Source: Amoeboradix gromovi
Lineage: Eukaryota > Sanchytriomycota > Sanchytriomycetes > Sanchytriales > Sanchytriaceae
Length of the DNA: 10,566 nucleotides
Reading direction: 5' to 3'
Assembly (NCBI GenBank): GCA_018985225.1
Contig: JADGIF010000341.1
Coordinates: forward strand, 1-10,566
The position numbers and the translations under genes are program-made. The notes under the pieces are model-generated. The model saw only the letters and a list, made by a program, of their open reading frames with translations, ran no database searches and was not told the DNA's origin. Positions 1 to 6,957 of this stretch are shown here, piece after piece; within the stretch, counting starts at the first letter, position 1; each line of letters begins with the position of its first letter.

Positions 1-282
1 CTTCTTTTTGACATCTTCTAATCTTTGCAATCTTTTATTAGAGTGGCAAAAATCATCATCCAAAAACATGTTCTTTTTTTTTGCACACTTTTTTGGACTA
101 ACGCCATCAATGTACTTGAAAAATACAGAACAGTCTTTAAAAGAATTTTTTATGTATTGTAATGCATCATCCAGCTCAGATTTCTCAATAGTATCATACA
201 TGCTATAAAATTTAAGCTCATCTAAATCTAGTGGGTCTTTTTTCAACCTACTGAGGTAACCCTCATCAGAAAAATTCATCAT
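1..282 (-). CDS. Unidentified protein, 5' part only (runs off left edge)
   Basis: An open frame of exactly 94 codons starts at the ATG complementary to 280-282 and continues off the window with no stop. A second ATG follows immediately, so the protein begins Met-Met-Asn-Phe-Ser-Asp-Glu. The visible part is acidic and helix-prone at first (residues 1-55, many D/E/L/K), then has a lysine-rich patch with one cysteine near residues 64-70, then a charged stretch ending in a Lys run. No signal peptide, membrane segment or recognised motif is visible. The coding call rests on the uninterrupted frame in AT-rich DNA and on its position: the divergent spacer of about 120 bp to the TIR element is typical of gene starts here. 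I do not recognise the family. The 66-codon plus-strand frame over the same bases (8-208) looks like a shadow of this one. Confidence 0.6.
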   Translation of the reverse strand, partial: MMNFSDEGYLSRLKKDPLDLDELKFYSMYDTIEKSELDDALQYIKNSFKDCSVFFKYIDGVSPKKCAKKKNMFLDDDFCHSNKRLQRLEDVKKK

Positions 283-403
283 ACTGAAACGGGATTAATC
301 TCCATAAAAAAATGACTCTCAAGACAACCAACAACTCAAATCAGTCTTAATACTCAATTTACTTAAAATAATTTAATCTCTCCTCTTCTTGATTTCTCCA
401 ATT

Positions 404-433
404 GAGACATCAAATATAAAAACTGGACTAACT
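404..433 (+). repeat. Left TIR of copy A
   Basis: A 30-bp terminal inverted repeat that pairs with 857-886, with mismatches at TIR positions 2, 7 and 22. It is preceded by AATT at 400-403. The left ends of copies A and B share a T at TIR position 7 and a G at position 22, where the right ends have C and A. The left and right ends are therefore distinguishable within the family. Confidence 0.85.
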
Positions 434-620
434 TTCTGTAACAACTTGGAACATTACTTCAGTTTTATTAATTTTATGGATTTAAGAGGCGAGTAGACAT
501 TCAGCTAGTTGCGGAGTTGACGAGTATAAAAGGAAAATAAATATTCTGTACAGCTATTCTCTTACTCTTTCATCTAATCTTTATTTCAAATAAGTATCAC
601 TATTACTCTGTAAAAACTAG

Positions 621-867
621 AATAGATAAGAGTAATGATGTTAGTATAACATTACAAAATGACTCTAGGAAAGAGTACCGTCTAAGAAAATGCACTTTTT
701 GCTTAGATGCTCAAAGACCTCATATATTTGAACGAGATGCAGGGTCATCTTGTTATATTTTGAAAAGGGGAATACAATCAATGAAAGAAAATTGGTATAA
801 TAGAAGATCTTTTGTTAATGATAGCGTTTCCTGCGTATGGAGCACCTTTAAAAACGAGTTAGTCTAG
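621..867 (+). pseudogene. 5'-truncated copy of the element's four-cysteine ORF
   Basis: From 622 to the TAG at 865-867 the frame matches the 104-residue ORF of copy B codon for codon with no indel (81 sense codons), and keeps the second CxxC pair. The start codon, the basic N-terminus and the first CxxC are gone with the 179-bp deletion. The frame happens to stay open upstream to a TAA near 540, but there is no in-frame ATG before the one at about 781. Differences from copy B cluster in the middle (copy B residues 67-78), where most codons change the amino acid. It is probably non-functional, although no stop or frameshift has yet accumulated in the remnant. Confidence 0.65.
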
Positions 868-886
868 TTTTTATATTTGGTGTCCC
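857..886 (-). repeat. Right TIR of copy A
   Basis: A 30-bp terminal inverted repeat, followed by AATT at 887-890. The TAG stop of the element's ORF (865-867) lies inside this TIR, so the last three codons of the ORF are part of the repeat itself. Confidence 0.85.
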
Positions 887-1005
887 AATTGCAAGTAGAA
901 CAAAGTCCAAGAAGTAAGCGCCTTAGTTAAAACAGTCGCATTTCTTGTAATGAATTAGTAAACTGCAGGTAAATAAATTTCTGCGTTGTGTTAAAGTTAA
1001 ATCCA

Positions 1006-1011
1006 TTTATT
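1006..1011 (-). terminator. AATAAA poly(A) signal for eRF1
   Basis: A canonical AATAAA hexamer on the minus strand, beginning 9 nt after the TAA stop of the eRF1 gene. The position and the perfect consensus make it the likely 3'-end signal. No experimental end is known. Confidence 0.55.
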
Positions 1012-1020
1012 GCTTGCGAA

Positions 1021-2338
1021 TTAAAAATCTTCATCGCTAAAATAGCCATCGCTACCTTCGTCGTACATGTTTAACTCTCCAAAATCTACTTGATATCTCA
1101 ATATCCCACCTATTCCACCTATTCCCTTCACAAACTGGTTGCCTTCACTGCTCTTATCAGTCACAAATTCGAGTGTAGTTCCAAAGTCTTTATAATGCTC
1201 TGCTAACCATTCTACCATAGTCGATGTCTCTATTATCTCCAAATCATTGTTATCTGAATCTTTAAATTTATTTGAATCAGAGGCTTCTTCTGGTGTCAAG
1301 TATAATACCGACTCATCTCCTGTAGTACTCCTTACAGTGTACCTTAATTAAAAACAAATACCGATTTACATCTAGATTTTCAAAAACTATCAAAGTCTCT
1401 ACCGCTCCCATTTCCAAACCCTTTAATGTATCTTGTACCCCAAATACATATTTTCCCGTGTCTTTACTAATCTCTTCAAAGTACTTCTCCAAGAGCTGCT
1501 TCTCTCTGATAAACTTCACACTTTTCAAAACTTCTTGAGAAAGTGCAATTGCTTGATTGAACCCGTCCTCGCCTCCATAACTGACGTCTACAGTTTTTAT
1601 TATTATGTTCTTCAATCTAGGATCAAATAAATCAGATTGAGACAAAACAACTTTGAAATCGGCGCTTCCTGCTAGAATTAAACCATTAACGTTTGGCATA
1701 TCGTTTGTTATAAAATTAGTTACACTTAGTTCTGCAACCTTATGAACATAGTTATGCCTTTTCTCTTCTCGCAATCTTGAGAATCTCATTGCCGATTGAC
1801 CTCCCCTACCGTGCTTTTTAGGAAGCTCCACAGATATCTTTTGAAGCACCTCACGGGAGTTTCCTGTTAATGTGCCAAATAAGGTACCAGATCCGTCCAT
1901 TACAATAAACCCATATTTGTCATCACTCATCAACAGCTCACTTAATGCTTCTGTATGAAATTTGTTATCGCACATGTACAAGCTAGTGTTTATAGGGCGG
2001 AATGGTTCGAAATCAATGGTAAGCTTCTTTTCTTTACCATGATCATCCACGGTTCCTGTAAAAAGAACGAGACCATTTGGAGGGACCTCTCTGTACAGCT
2101 TTAGTCTAGTCTGAGCACTAGTAATCGCACCGAGTACACTAAGACGATTGACACGACTTTTAATGTTTGTAGCCGTGCCATATTCATCAGCCAACATCTT
2201 GTTGATTAACGGAAGTTGCGTTTTTGGAGGCATTATGAGAGATATCATGCTGGTACCATTACCACGAGCCTCTGTCAAGTGCTTAACTAGCTTCTTGATT
2301 TTAAATACCTCGATATCTTCATCTGTTGCTGTAGACAT
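1021..2338 (-). CDS. SUP45: Eukaryotic peptide chain release factor 1 (eRF1/Sup45), two exons
   Basis: eRF1 recognises all three stop codons in the ribosomal A site and triggers peptidyl-tRNA hydrolysis together with the GTPase eRF3. The exons are 2338-1362 and 1342-1021, joined across a 19-nt intron, giving 432 residues, about the usual family length (roughly 437). Visible hallmarks are the NIKS stop-codon loop at residues 58-61, the YxCxxxF motif at 121-127, and the catalytic GGQ at 179-181 within [11 protein letters not shown]. The C domain carries the conserved [15 protein letters not shown] stretch and ends in an acidic tail ([13 protein letters not shown]), the expected eRF3-binding end. 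Without removing the intron the frame stops after [16 protein letters not shown], which is not eRF1-like. With it removed, the join reads [20 protein letters not shown] and continues into the conserved C domain. The standard motifs agree with a standard genetic code. The gene is divergent from tyrosinase 1. Confidence 0.96.
1343..1361 (-). other. 19-nt spliceosomal intron in eRF1
   Basis: On the minus strand the intron reads GTATTTGTTTTTAATTAAG, a GT-AG segment of only 19 nt. It contains in-frame stop codons and a possible branch-site-like TTAAT close to the 3' end. Splicing joins CG to GTAC, restoring Arg-Tyr exactly where eRF1 proteins have that pair, and shifts the frame into the C-terminal domain. 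Only this choice uses a GT-AG pair and keeps the conserved residues on both sides. A deletion-type frameshift is the alternative, but it would need to remove or add bases exactly at a GT-AG segment. Confidence 0.88.
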
Positions 2339-2472
2339 GATCTCCTAGTTTTGAATTGACAACTACTAAACTAACCACAGTCACTGAACTTTACGATCTA
2401 AAATTAATTAGTTGATATTCCAAGATTATCACGAGGGTTGCTAATGTATTCACAGTTTCAAATGACTGATAT

Positions 2473-2510
2473 CCAATCACAAAGTAGAAAAAAGATCTTT
2501 AATATTCAAG
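2473..2510 (+). promoter_or_regulatory. Shared upstream motifs of tyrosinase 1
   Basis: CCAATCA at 2473-2479 and TTAATATTCAAG at 2499-2510 lie 54 and 28 nt upstream of the tyrosinase 1 ATG. The same two motifs, in the same order and at similar spacing, precede tyrosinase 2. The first resembles a CCAAT box, bound in fungi by the Hap2/3/5 complex. The second is not a motif I recognise. The functional role is inferred only from this shared occurrence. Confidence 0.35.
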
Positions 2511-2526
2511 ACAATTCCGAGAGACT

Positions 2527-3639
2527 ATGCAGTTCGCTTTGGCAGTTTTAGCAGCAACATGCCAAGATACTCGAAAGCGTAAAGAAATAAGAGATTTAAG
2601 TGCGGATGAATGGATGGCTTACAAGTCTGCAATTAGAGCTATGCAGTCCGATGGATCATATCAGAGGCTAGGTCAAATGCACATCGATGCATACAAAAGT
2701 ATCCATGGTGATGTACCGTTCTTGCAATGGCACAGAATATATTTGTGCAAATTTGAAGATGAAGTACGAAAACATTCTTCCATTCCTGATATTGGGTTAC
2801 CCTACTATGCTGGATGGAAAGACTCGTCCAAGTACGGTCCAGGTAGCATTGAGAAGTCACCCGTTTTTCAAGAAACATATCTTGGTGCTGGAGATGGTGG
2901 TTGCGTGGATTCAAATAGCAACACAATATTTGCCAATCAAAGATCTAGCCTAGGTGGCGATCACTGCATCTCTAGGGAGTTTTCGTCTTCAAAGTCGGTC
3001 AGTCAAGATTCAGAAATTCAACATTTAGTCAAAATTGACGATTATACCACATTTACAAACTTTCTTCAGTACAATTACCATGCAGAAATCCATTTTTATA
3101 TTGGCGGTGATATGAAAGATATTAGGTCAATTAATGATCCGGCGTTTTTTAACCATCATGGCGGAGTTGATTATCTCTATGACAAGTATCAATCAAATAA
3201 TAATGATTACGACCCGAATAACATCCGTTCTGGAAACAGCAAAGCCAAATTATTTGAGGAATACACTTATGGTGACTCGCATGCTAACAGGGTTTGCTGC
3301 GGGGATTATCAAGAATACAGCGGAGGACAGGGAATCGTTAATGAGACTGCACCACCACCACCACCAGAGGCTACAGAAACAGAGTCAGCTCCAGTTTTGA
3401 ACGAGCCTGCGACTACTGAAGAACTGGCCGCATTGGGTATCCCTGCTGATGCTTCAGATTCACAGAATCAGTGGAATAATTTCAAGATGGCTATCTCAAA
3501 CGGAACAAGTGGGTCGTTTATTTCGGACTTGGTTAACAGTAACTTATCGGGCTCACCACCGGCTAAGAACTCCTCATCAAGTTTTGTGACATTGGGCATT
3601 CATATGGCAGTTACAGGCCTCATAACGCTAATTATATAA
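2527..3639 (+). CDS. Tyrosinase-family type-3 copper oxidase, secreted and probably GPI-anchored (copy 1)
   Basis: A 370-residue member of the tyrosinase common central domain family (dinuclear copper phenol or catechol oxidases). A short hydrophobic N-terminus (residues 1-12) looks like a signal peptide. CuA ligands are H52, H60 and H69 (QWHR). CuB ligands are H185 and H189 in HAEIH plus the H210-H211 pair in NDPAFFNHHGGVD. The residue after the first CuB histidine is Ala, not the Asn common in monophenolase tyrosinases, so oxidation of diphenols or aminophenols may be favoured (inference). There is no Cys next to the second CuA His, so the Cys-His thioether of many fungal enzymes is absent. 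After the catalytic domain come a Pro-rich linker (275-290), a conserved module (about 295-340), a Ser-rich stretch and a hydrophobic C-terminus (353-370) without a cytoplasmic tail, which fits a GPI signal. The ATG at 2527 is chosen because copy 2 starts at the equivalent residue. No intron is seen. Confidence 0.9.
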   Translation: MQFALAVLAATCQDTRKRKEIRDLSADEWMAYKSAIRAMQSDGSYQRLGQMHIDAYKSIHGDVPFLQWHRIYLCKFEDEVRKHSSIPDIGLPYYAGWKDSSKYGPGSIEKSPVFQETYLGAGDGGCVDSNSNTIFANQRSSLGGDHCISREFSSSKSVSQDSEIQHLVKIDDYTTFTNFLQYNYHAEIHFYIGGDMKDIRSINDPAFFNHHGGVDYLYDKYQSNNNDYDPNNIRSGNSKAKLFEEYTYGDSHANRVCCGDYQEYSGGQGIVNETAPPPPPEATETESAPVLNEPATTEELAALGIPADASDSQNQWNNFKMAISNGTSGSFISDLVNSNLSGSPPAKNSSSSFVTLGIHMAVTGLITLII

Positions 3640-3640
3640 A

Positions 3641-3646
3641 AATAAA
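3641..3646 (+). terminator. AATAAA poly(A) signal of tyrosinase 1
   Basis: A perfect AATAAA two bases after the TAA stop (3637-3639), followed by a T-rich tract (about 3651-3675). The near-zero distance from the stop recurs in neighbouring genes. Confidence 0.5.
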
Positions 3647-3806
3647 TACAGTTTCTTTTATTTTTATTTTTATTTGTATTTTAATATATGGTCAACGAAA
3701 AAGAGAAAGATAGGTTTGGATCCAGACAGTTCCAAGGTAAAAGTGCCCTAATCAATGTTTAAAATCGCGCTTGGGAAATCAAGTTCCGACTTGTAAGCAA
3801 CTTGCT

Positions 3807-3840
3807 CCAATCATACGTGCAAAATTAATTAATCTTCAAG
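3807..3840 (+). promoter_or_regulatory. Shared upstream motifs of tyrosinase 2
   Basis: CCAATCA at 3807-3813 and TTAATCTTCAAG at 3829-3840 lie 65 and 43 nt before the tyrosinase 2 ATG. They match the pair upstream of tyrosinase 1, with one difference in the 12-mer and 22 rather than 26 nt between motif starts. The rest of the two promoters shows little similarity by eye. This suggests retained control elements after the duplication, but it is not proof. Confidence 0.35.
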
Positions 3841-3871
3841 TTCAAAAGACCACAGGATTGTATTTGGTCAG

Positions 3872-4999
3872 ATGTTGTTCATTGTAGGAATATTTGCAGC
3901 TACTTGTGCAGATACAAGAGTACGCAAAGAGATAAGAGATATGAGTTCTGCAGAATGGACTTCGTACAAAAATGCAATCAGAGCAATGCAAAAAGATGGT
4001 TCATATCAAGATTTTGCTAGTAAGCATGTTCAAATATTTTCACAGATACATGGAAACTATATATTTGCACAGTGGCACAGAGTGTATTTGTGCAAGTTTG
4101 AGGATTTGGTTCGCGCCCATTCACCTGACAATCCAAACATTGGTGTTCCTTACTACGCAGCATGGGAAGATTCTGGTAAATACGGACCAAATACCGTTGA
4201 TAGATCTCCTGTGTTTTCTGATCAGTATTTTGGAGCAGGATCAGGAACAGGCCAGTGTATAAATGCAAGCCCAAATTCAATTTTTGAAAGTTCCTCTACA
4301 ACTGTCGGTGGAAACCACTGTATTGTTAGAAACTTTGATCACAGTAGGGGTATTAGCGGCCGTGCATCAATTCAAAATTTAGCTACAGGTACTGCCAATT
4401 TCATGCAATTCAGTGATCTATTACAAGTTGGTTATCATGCAGAGACTCATTTGTTTGTGAGTGGTGATATGGCTCAGCATTGGTCAGTCAACGATCCAAT
4501 ATTCTTCAGCCATCATGCATCTGTAGATTATGTCTATGAACAATTTCAAGAGTCTAAAAATGATTATAACCCTAACACCGTATCTGATAATCAGCAAAAA
4601 GTCAAGTTATTTGAACAATACACTTATGGAGATGCACATGCGAACAATGTCTGTTGCGGTGATTATCAGGCGTACTCTGGGTCAAATGGTCTACCACTTT
4701 CACAACCTCCTGCAACAAATACAACAAAGCCTTCAAACAATTCTAATAATGGCACTGTGGTACAAAACAAACCTGCATCTGCTGCTGATTTAGCTAAGTT
4801 GGGTATACCGGCTAGCAAAGCTTCTAAGCAGACAGATTGGAACAATTTCAAGACTGCGTTTGCAAATGGAAATGGAAGCAGTTTTGTATCTGATTTGCTG
4901 AAGAACAACCAAGCAGGCCCGGTAAAACCAAAAACCGGTTCATCTGCGCAAATAAGTTGTATGGCATTTGTAATTGCTGCAATAGTGATCAGCTGTTAA
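3872..4999 (+). CDS. Tyrosinase-family type-3 copper oxidase, secreted and probably GPI-anchored (copy 2)
   Basis: A 375-residue tandem paralogue of the preceding gene, collinear from the first residue and roughly half identical by eye across the catalytic domain. The signal-peptide-like start is MLFIVGIFAATCA. CuA ligands are H52, H60 and H69. CuB ligands are H189 and H193 (HAETH) and the H214-H215 pair in NDPIFFSHHASVD. The shared Cys-Cys-Gly-Asp-Tyr motif lies at 261-265. As in copy 1, Ala follows the first CuB histidine. The linker is Asn/Thr/Ser-rich here (about 280-299, with N-glycosylation sequons such as NTT at 283) where copy 1 is Pro-rich. The next module (301-346) is well conserved, and the protein ends in a hydrophobic segment (about 361-375) fitting a GPI signal. 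The product would act at the cell surface or wall, possibly in melanin formation or cross-linking (inference). It lies 232 nt downstream of copy 1 with its own upstream motifs, so it is a separate transcription unit. Confidence 0.9.
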   Translation: MLFIVGIFAATCADTRVRKEIRDMSSAEWTSYKNAIRAMQKDGSYQDFASKHVQIFSQIHGNYIFAQWHRVYLCKFEDLVRAHSPDNPNIGVPYYAAWEDSGKYGPNTVDRSPVFSDQYFGAGSGTGQCINASPNSIFESSSTTVGGNHCIVRNFDHSRGISGRASIQNLATGTANFMQFSDLLQVGYHAETHLFVSGDMAQHWSVNDPIFFSHHASVDYVYEQFQESKNDYNPNTVSDNQQKVKLFEQYTYGDAHANNVCCGDYQAYSGSNGLPLSQPPATNTTKPSNNSNNGTVVQNKPASAADLAKLGIPASKASKQTDWNNFKTAFANGNGSSFVSDLLKNNQAGPVKPKTGSSAQISCMAFVIAAIVISC

Positions 5000-5003
5000 T
5001 AAA
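4998..5003 (+). terminator. AATAAA poly(A) signal overlapping the tyrosinase 2 stop
   Basis: The first two bases of AATAAA are the last two bases of the TAA stop (4997-4999). Cleavage at the usual 10-30 nt downstream would place the mRNA end in, or very near, the 3' end of the convergent Rrb1 gene. Confidence 0.5.
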
Positions 5004-5015
5004 ACAGAATTTATA

Positions 5016-5021
5016 TTTATT
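5016..5021 (-). terminator. AATAAA poly(A) signal of Rrb1
   Basis: A minus-strand AATAAA starting 22 nt after the Rrb1 TAG stop, inside the 43-nt gap to the convergent tyrosinase 2 gene. The two convergent signals sit about 12 nt apart on opposite strands, so the two transcripts probably overlap. Confidence 0.5.
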
Positions 5022-5042
5022 ATTTGACTTCTCATATAAGAA

Positions 5043-6167
5043 CTATTCCATGTTAAATGTCTTAAATACATTAAATCCGCTTAATGCTGATGATATTAAA
5101 CATCCATATGTATTATGCCAATGAATGTCACGTATGCATTCCTGTCCTTGATGAATAAACATAAGCTGGGGAGGAACTTCCACCGATTCGCTAACTATTT
5201 GCTGATCTCCTTCCTCGACAGAACAATCCCACACGGTCACTTGCTCATCGCTACATGCTGCAAATGTAGTCGAATCAAGAGGATGCCACTCAACTGCGTT
5301 TATGGGAGATTTGTGCCATTCATAATGGGCCAAGCTTTCTTCTAAACATCTTAGGTCGTAAATATCAACGCTACCATCATCCAAGCCCATTAGCATTAAA
5401 CTAGCCGATTTATTCCAATCAATTACATTTATATCGCAAGATGCAATATGGTTTGATAGCCCTGCTTCATTTAATCGAGTATCCCATATATTAAAATGGC
5501 CTTGACCCTGTGCGGTAGCAAAGACAGTATCTTCATTAGGGGATGCTTTTATATCTTCAATTGAAGAGACTGTGTTGGCAATATCCCTCTGTAAATACCC
5601 TGACTTGGTGTACTGCACATGCTTCAGTAAACCTGTATTGCTGCCAATTAGCCAGTCATTTTTAATGTACTCTAAACCATACCCCTCCGTTACATCCATT
5701 GTAAATATGGACTTGTTCTGGGATTTAATTTCAAACTGCTTAGCTAGTACACCAGTCAAGTCGGACGATAGTTTAATTCTGGTTATATCTCCATTAACTT
5801 TACTTGTATTGCACTCATACACAGGCTCCGTAAACGGTTCATCTTCTTCTGGTACTTCGAATATTTGGCTTAATTTAATTTGATAAATATCAGACAACTT
5901 CTCACTGCTAGAAGCCCCCGCTATTAACTCCATATCCCATGGATATTTTTTTTCATTCTTACTTTGCTGAATAGCGAAAGTAAGACAGGGCCACGGCGTA
6001 TTTAGTTCATAAAAGACATCATAAACATCCATATCTACATTGAGTTCCTTATCTTTTGAATTAGGTACATACATTTCATTTTCAGAATCGCTGCTAGAAT
6101 ATCCCATATCTTCATCTTTTAAAAGTATTTTAGACGGCTGTTGATTATCTTCAATCGATCTTTTCAT
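5043..6167 (-). CDS. RRB1: Rrb1/GRWD1-like WD40 ribosome-assembly chaperone
   Basis: A 374-residue WD40 protein. In yeast Rrb1 is the dedicated chaperone of ribosomal protein Rpl3 (uL3) and acts in the nucleus in early 60S assembly. Family marks are the N-terminal VYDVFYELNTPWPCLTF block (residues 48-64), the acidic segment EVPEEDEPFTEPV near 104-116, WD repeats including FNIWDTR, VDIYDLR and VTVWDCS, and the highly diagnostic C-terminus PPQLMFIHQGQECIRDIHWH (332-351) followed by SALSGFNVFKTF. It is shorter than usual relatives (about 430-510 residues). The Ser/Asp/Glu-rich N-terminus is brief, and blade loops in the middle (about 130-200) are trimmed and divergent. The frame is uninterrupted, so this looks like streamlining rather than a missing exon, although a very short unrecognised intron cannot be excluded. 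It is convergent with tyrosinase 2. Confidence 0.9.
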   Translation of the reverse strand: MKRSIEDNQQPSKILLKDEDMGYSSSDSENEMYVPNSKDKELNVDMDVYDVFYELNTPWPCLTFAIQQSKNEKKYPWDMELIAGASSSEKLSDIYQIKLSQIFEVPEEDEPFTEPVYECNTSKVNGDITRIKLSSDLTGVLAKQFEIKSQNKSIFTMDVTEGYGLEYIKNDWLIGSNTGLLKHVQYTKSGYLQRDIANTVSSIEDIKASPNEDTVFATAQGQGHFNIWDTRLNEAGLSNHIASCDINVIDWNKSASLMLMGLDDGSVDIYDLRCLEESLAHYEWHKSPINAVEWHPLDSTTFAACSDEQVTVWDCSVEEGDQQIVSESVEVPPQLMFIHQGQECIRDIHWHNTYGCLISSALSGFNVFKTFNME

Positions 6168-6627
6168 GGGTTTGCTCCTATCTCCTTATCTTGCATTTTG
6201 ATCATTTCTCCTCATAGAAAGCCCTGGTGCCAATAAAATCATGAATTTTAAAGAGAAACTGACAAGATAGTGGACCTGTTATAGTGGTTCCTCACGATTC
6301 CATTGCCCTGAGGCGGGATAGAACATGTACACATATTTCAACTATAAGTTCTTTGCTGCGATATGGTTTCTACTCACCTTCCGGATGACAGTTGTACATT
6401 TTCACGTCTTCAAATTGGTTTTCCTTTGAGTATCATACTTTGCGCGCGCTTAACCAGTAAGTGCTTCAGTCCAATTAATGTCATTCCTAGCATTGTCACA
6501 AATGAGAACAAACAGTATTTGTTTTGGTCAGTTAAAAGATTCCACGAAAACAACTACTATAACTATGAATCAATGTAGTCAGGATAAATGATTTATTAGA
6601 TTAGAATAGAATTTTAAACAAGCATGT
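6168..6627. other. Spacer without a supportable gene
   Basis: A 460-bp stretch between the Rrb1 start and copy B of the TIR element. It would contain the Rrb1 promoter (minus strand, adjoining 6168). The only frame of note is plus-strand 6363-6578, 71 codons from an ATG, which is Ser/Ile/Asn-rich and matches no family I know. An overlapping frame from the ATG at 6325 encodes a short hydrophobic stretch ending in TGA at 6427. A segment at 6515-6538 resembles a tiny intron (starts GTATTTGTTTT like the eRF1 intron and ends AAAAG). A small unrecognised gene with tiny introns is possible but not supported. Confidence 0.4.
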
Positions 6628-6657
6628 GGGACATCAAATATAAAAACTGGACTAACT
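6628..6657 (+). repeat. Left TIR of copy B
   Basis: A 30-bp TIR beginning GGGACATCAAATATAAAAAC. It carries the left-end variants T at position 7 and G at position 22, like the left end of copy A. The two bases outside it (GT) also pair with the two beyond the right TIR (AC). Confidence 0.85.
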
Positions 6658-6836
6658 TTCCGTAACAACTTGGAACATTATTTCCGCTTTATTAACTTTA
6701 TGGATTTAAGAGGCGAGTGGACACTCAGCTAGTTGCGGGGGTTGACAAGTATAGAAGGAAAATAAATATTCTGTACAGCCATTCTCTTACTCTTTCATCC
6801 AATCTTTAAGTCAAACAAAATATCACTATTACTCTG

Positions 6837-6850
6837 TAAAAACTAGACTA
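6837..6850 (+). repeat. Internal partial TIR-like motif in copy B
   Basis: TAAAAACTAGACTA repeats the inner half of the TIR (TAAAAACTRGACTA, TIR positions 15-28) in direct orientation relative to the left end. The matching motif in copy A ends at its deletion junction after AAAAACTAG (620/621). It may be a subterminal protein-binding repeat or a by-product of an earlier nested rearrangement. Confidence 0.5.
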
Positions 6851-6957
6851 GCACTCTGAAATATTTCAAATAAACCTCTGATTCATAGTACTAATTCATA
6901 ATATGGTATATTTTCATTTAATCTTGCACATAAATAGAGACCTCTCCTAATAAAGTT

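Larger units (their letters stand above)
404..886 (+). mobile_element. TIR DNA element, copy A (internally deleted, 483 bp)
   Basis: The element is bounded by 30-bp terminal inverted repeats, left 404-433 and right 857-886, which match at 27 of 30 positions. The ends read GAGACATCAAAT at the left and, complemented, GGGACACCAAAT at the right. AATT immediately flanks both ends (400-403 and 887-890), consistent with a 4-bp target duplication. Because AATT is itself palindromic it could instead be a TIR extension. Compared with copy B (6628-7291) it is collinear and clearly homologous throughout but lacks 179 bp, at the join 620/621. That deletion removes the start codon and first third of the internal ORF. 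No transposase is present, so it would be a non-autonomous, MITE-like element. The superfamily cannot be named from TIR and flanks alone. Confidence 0.85.

Noticed and set aside
8-208. A plus-strand 66-codon frame at the left edge
   Set aside because: It is antisense to the longer open minus-strand frame 1-282, which has better protein-like composition and a plausible start.
1021-1299. A separate 92-residue gene downstream of a truncated eRF1
   Set aside because: Its apparent start is a TTG Leu codon, and its content is the eRF1 C-terminal domain. A 19-nt GT-AG intron joins it to the main part, so it is exon 2 rather than a second gene or a broken pseudogene.
6270-6330. A tRNA-like T-arm (GTTCTATCCC on the minus strand)
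   Set aside because: The flanking bases do not form a T-stem, acceptor stem or anticodon arm, so this is only a short resemblance.
6363-6578. A 71-codon plus-strand frame in the Rrb1 to copy B spacer
   Set aside because: It has no recognised motif and no homologous copy in the window, and the length is within chance for this composition. An intron-like GTATTTG segment inside it was noted but is not enough support.
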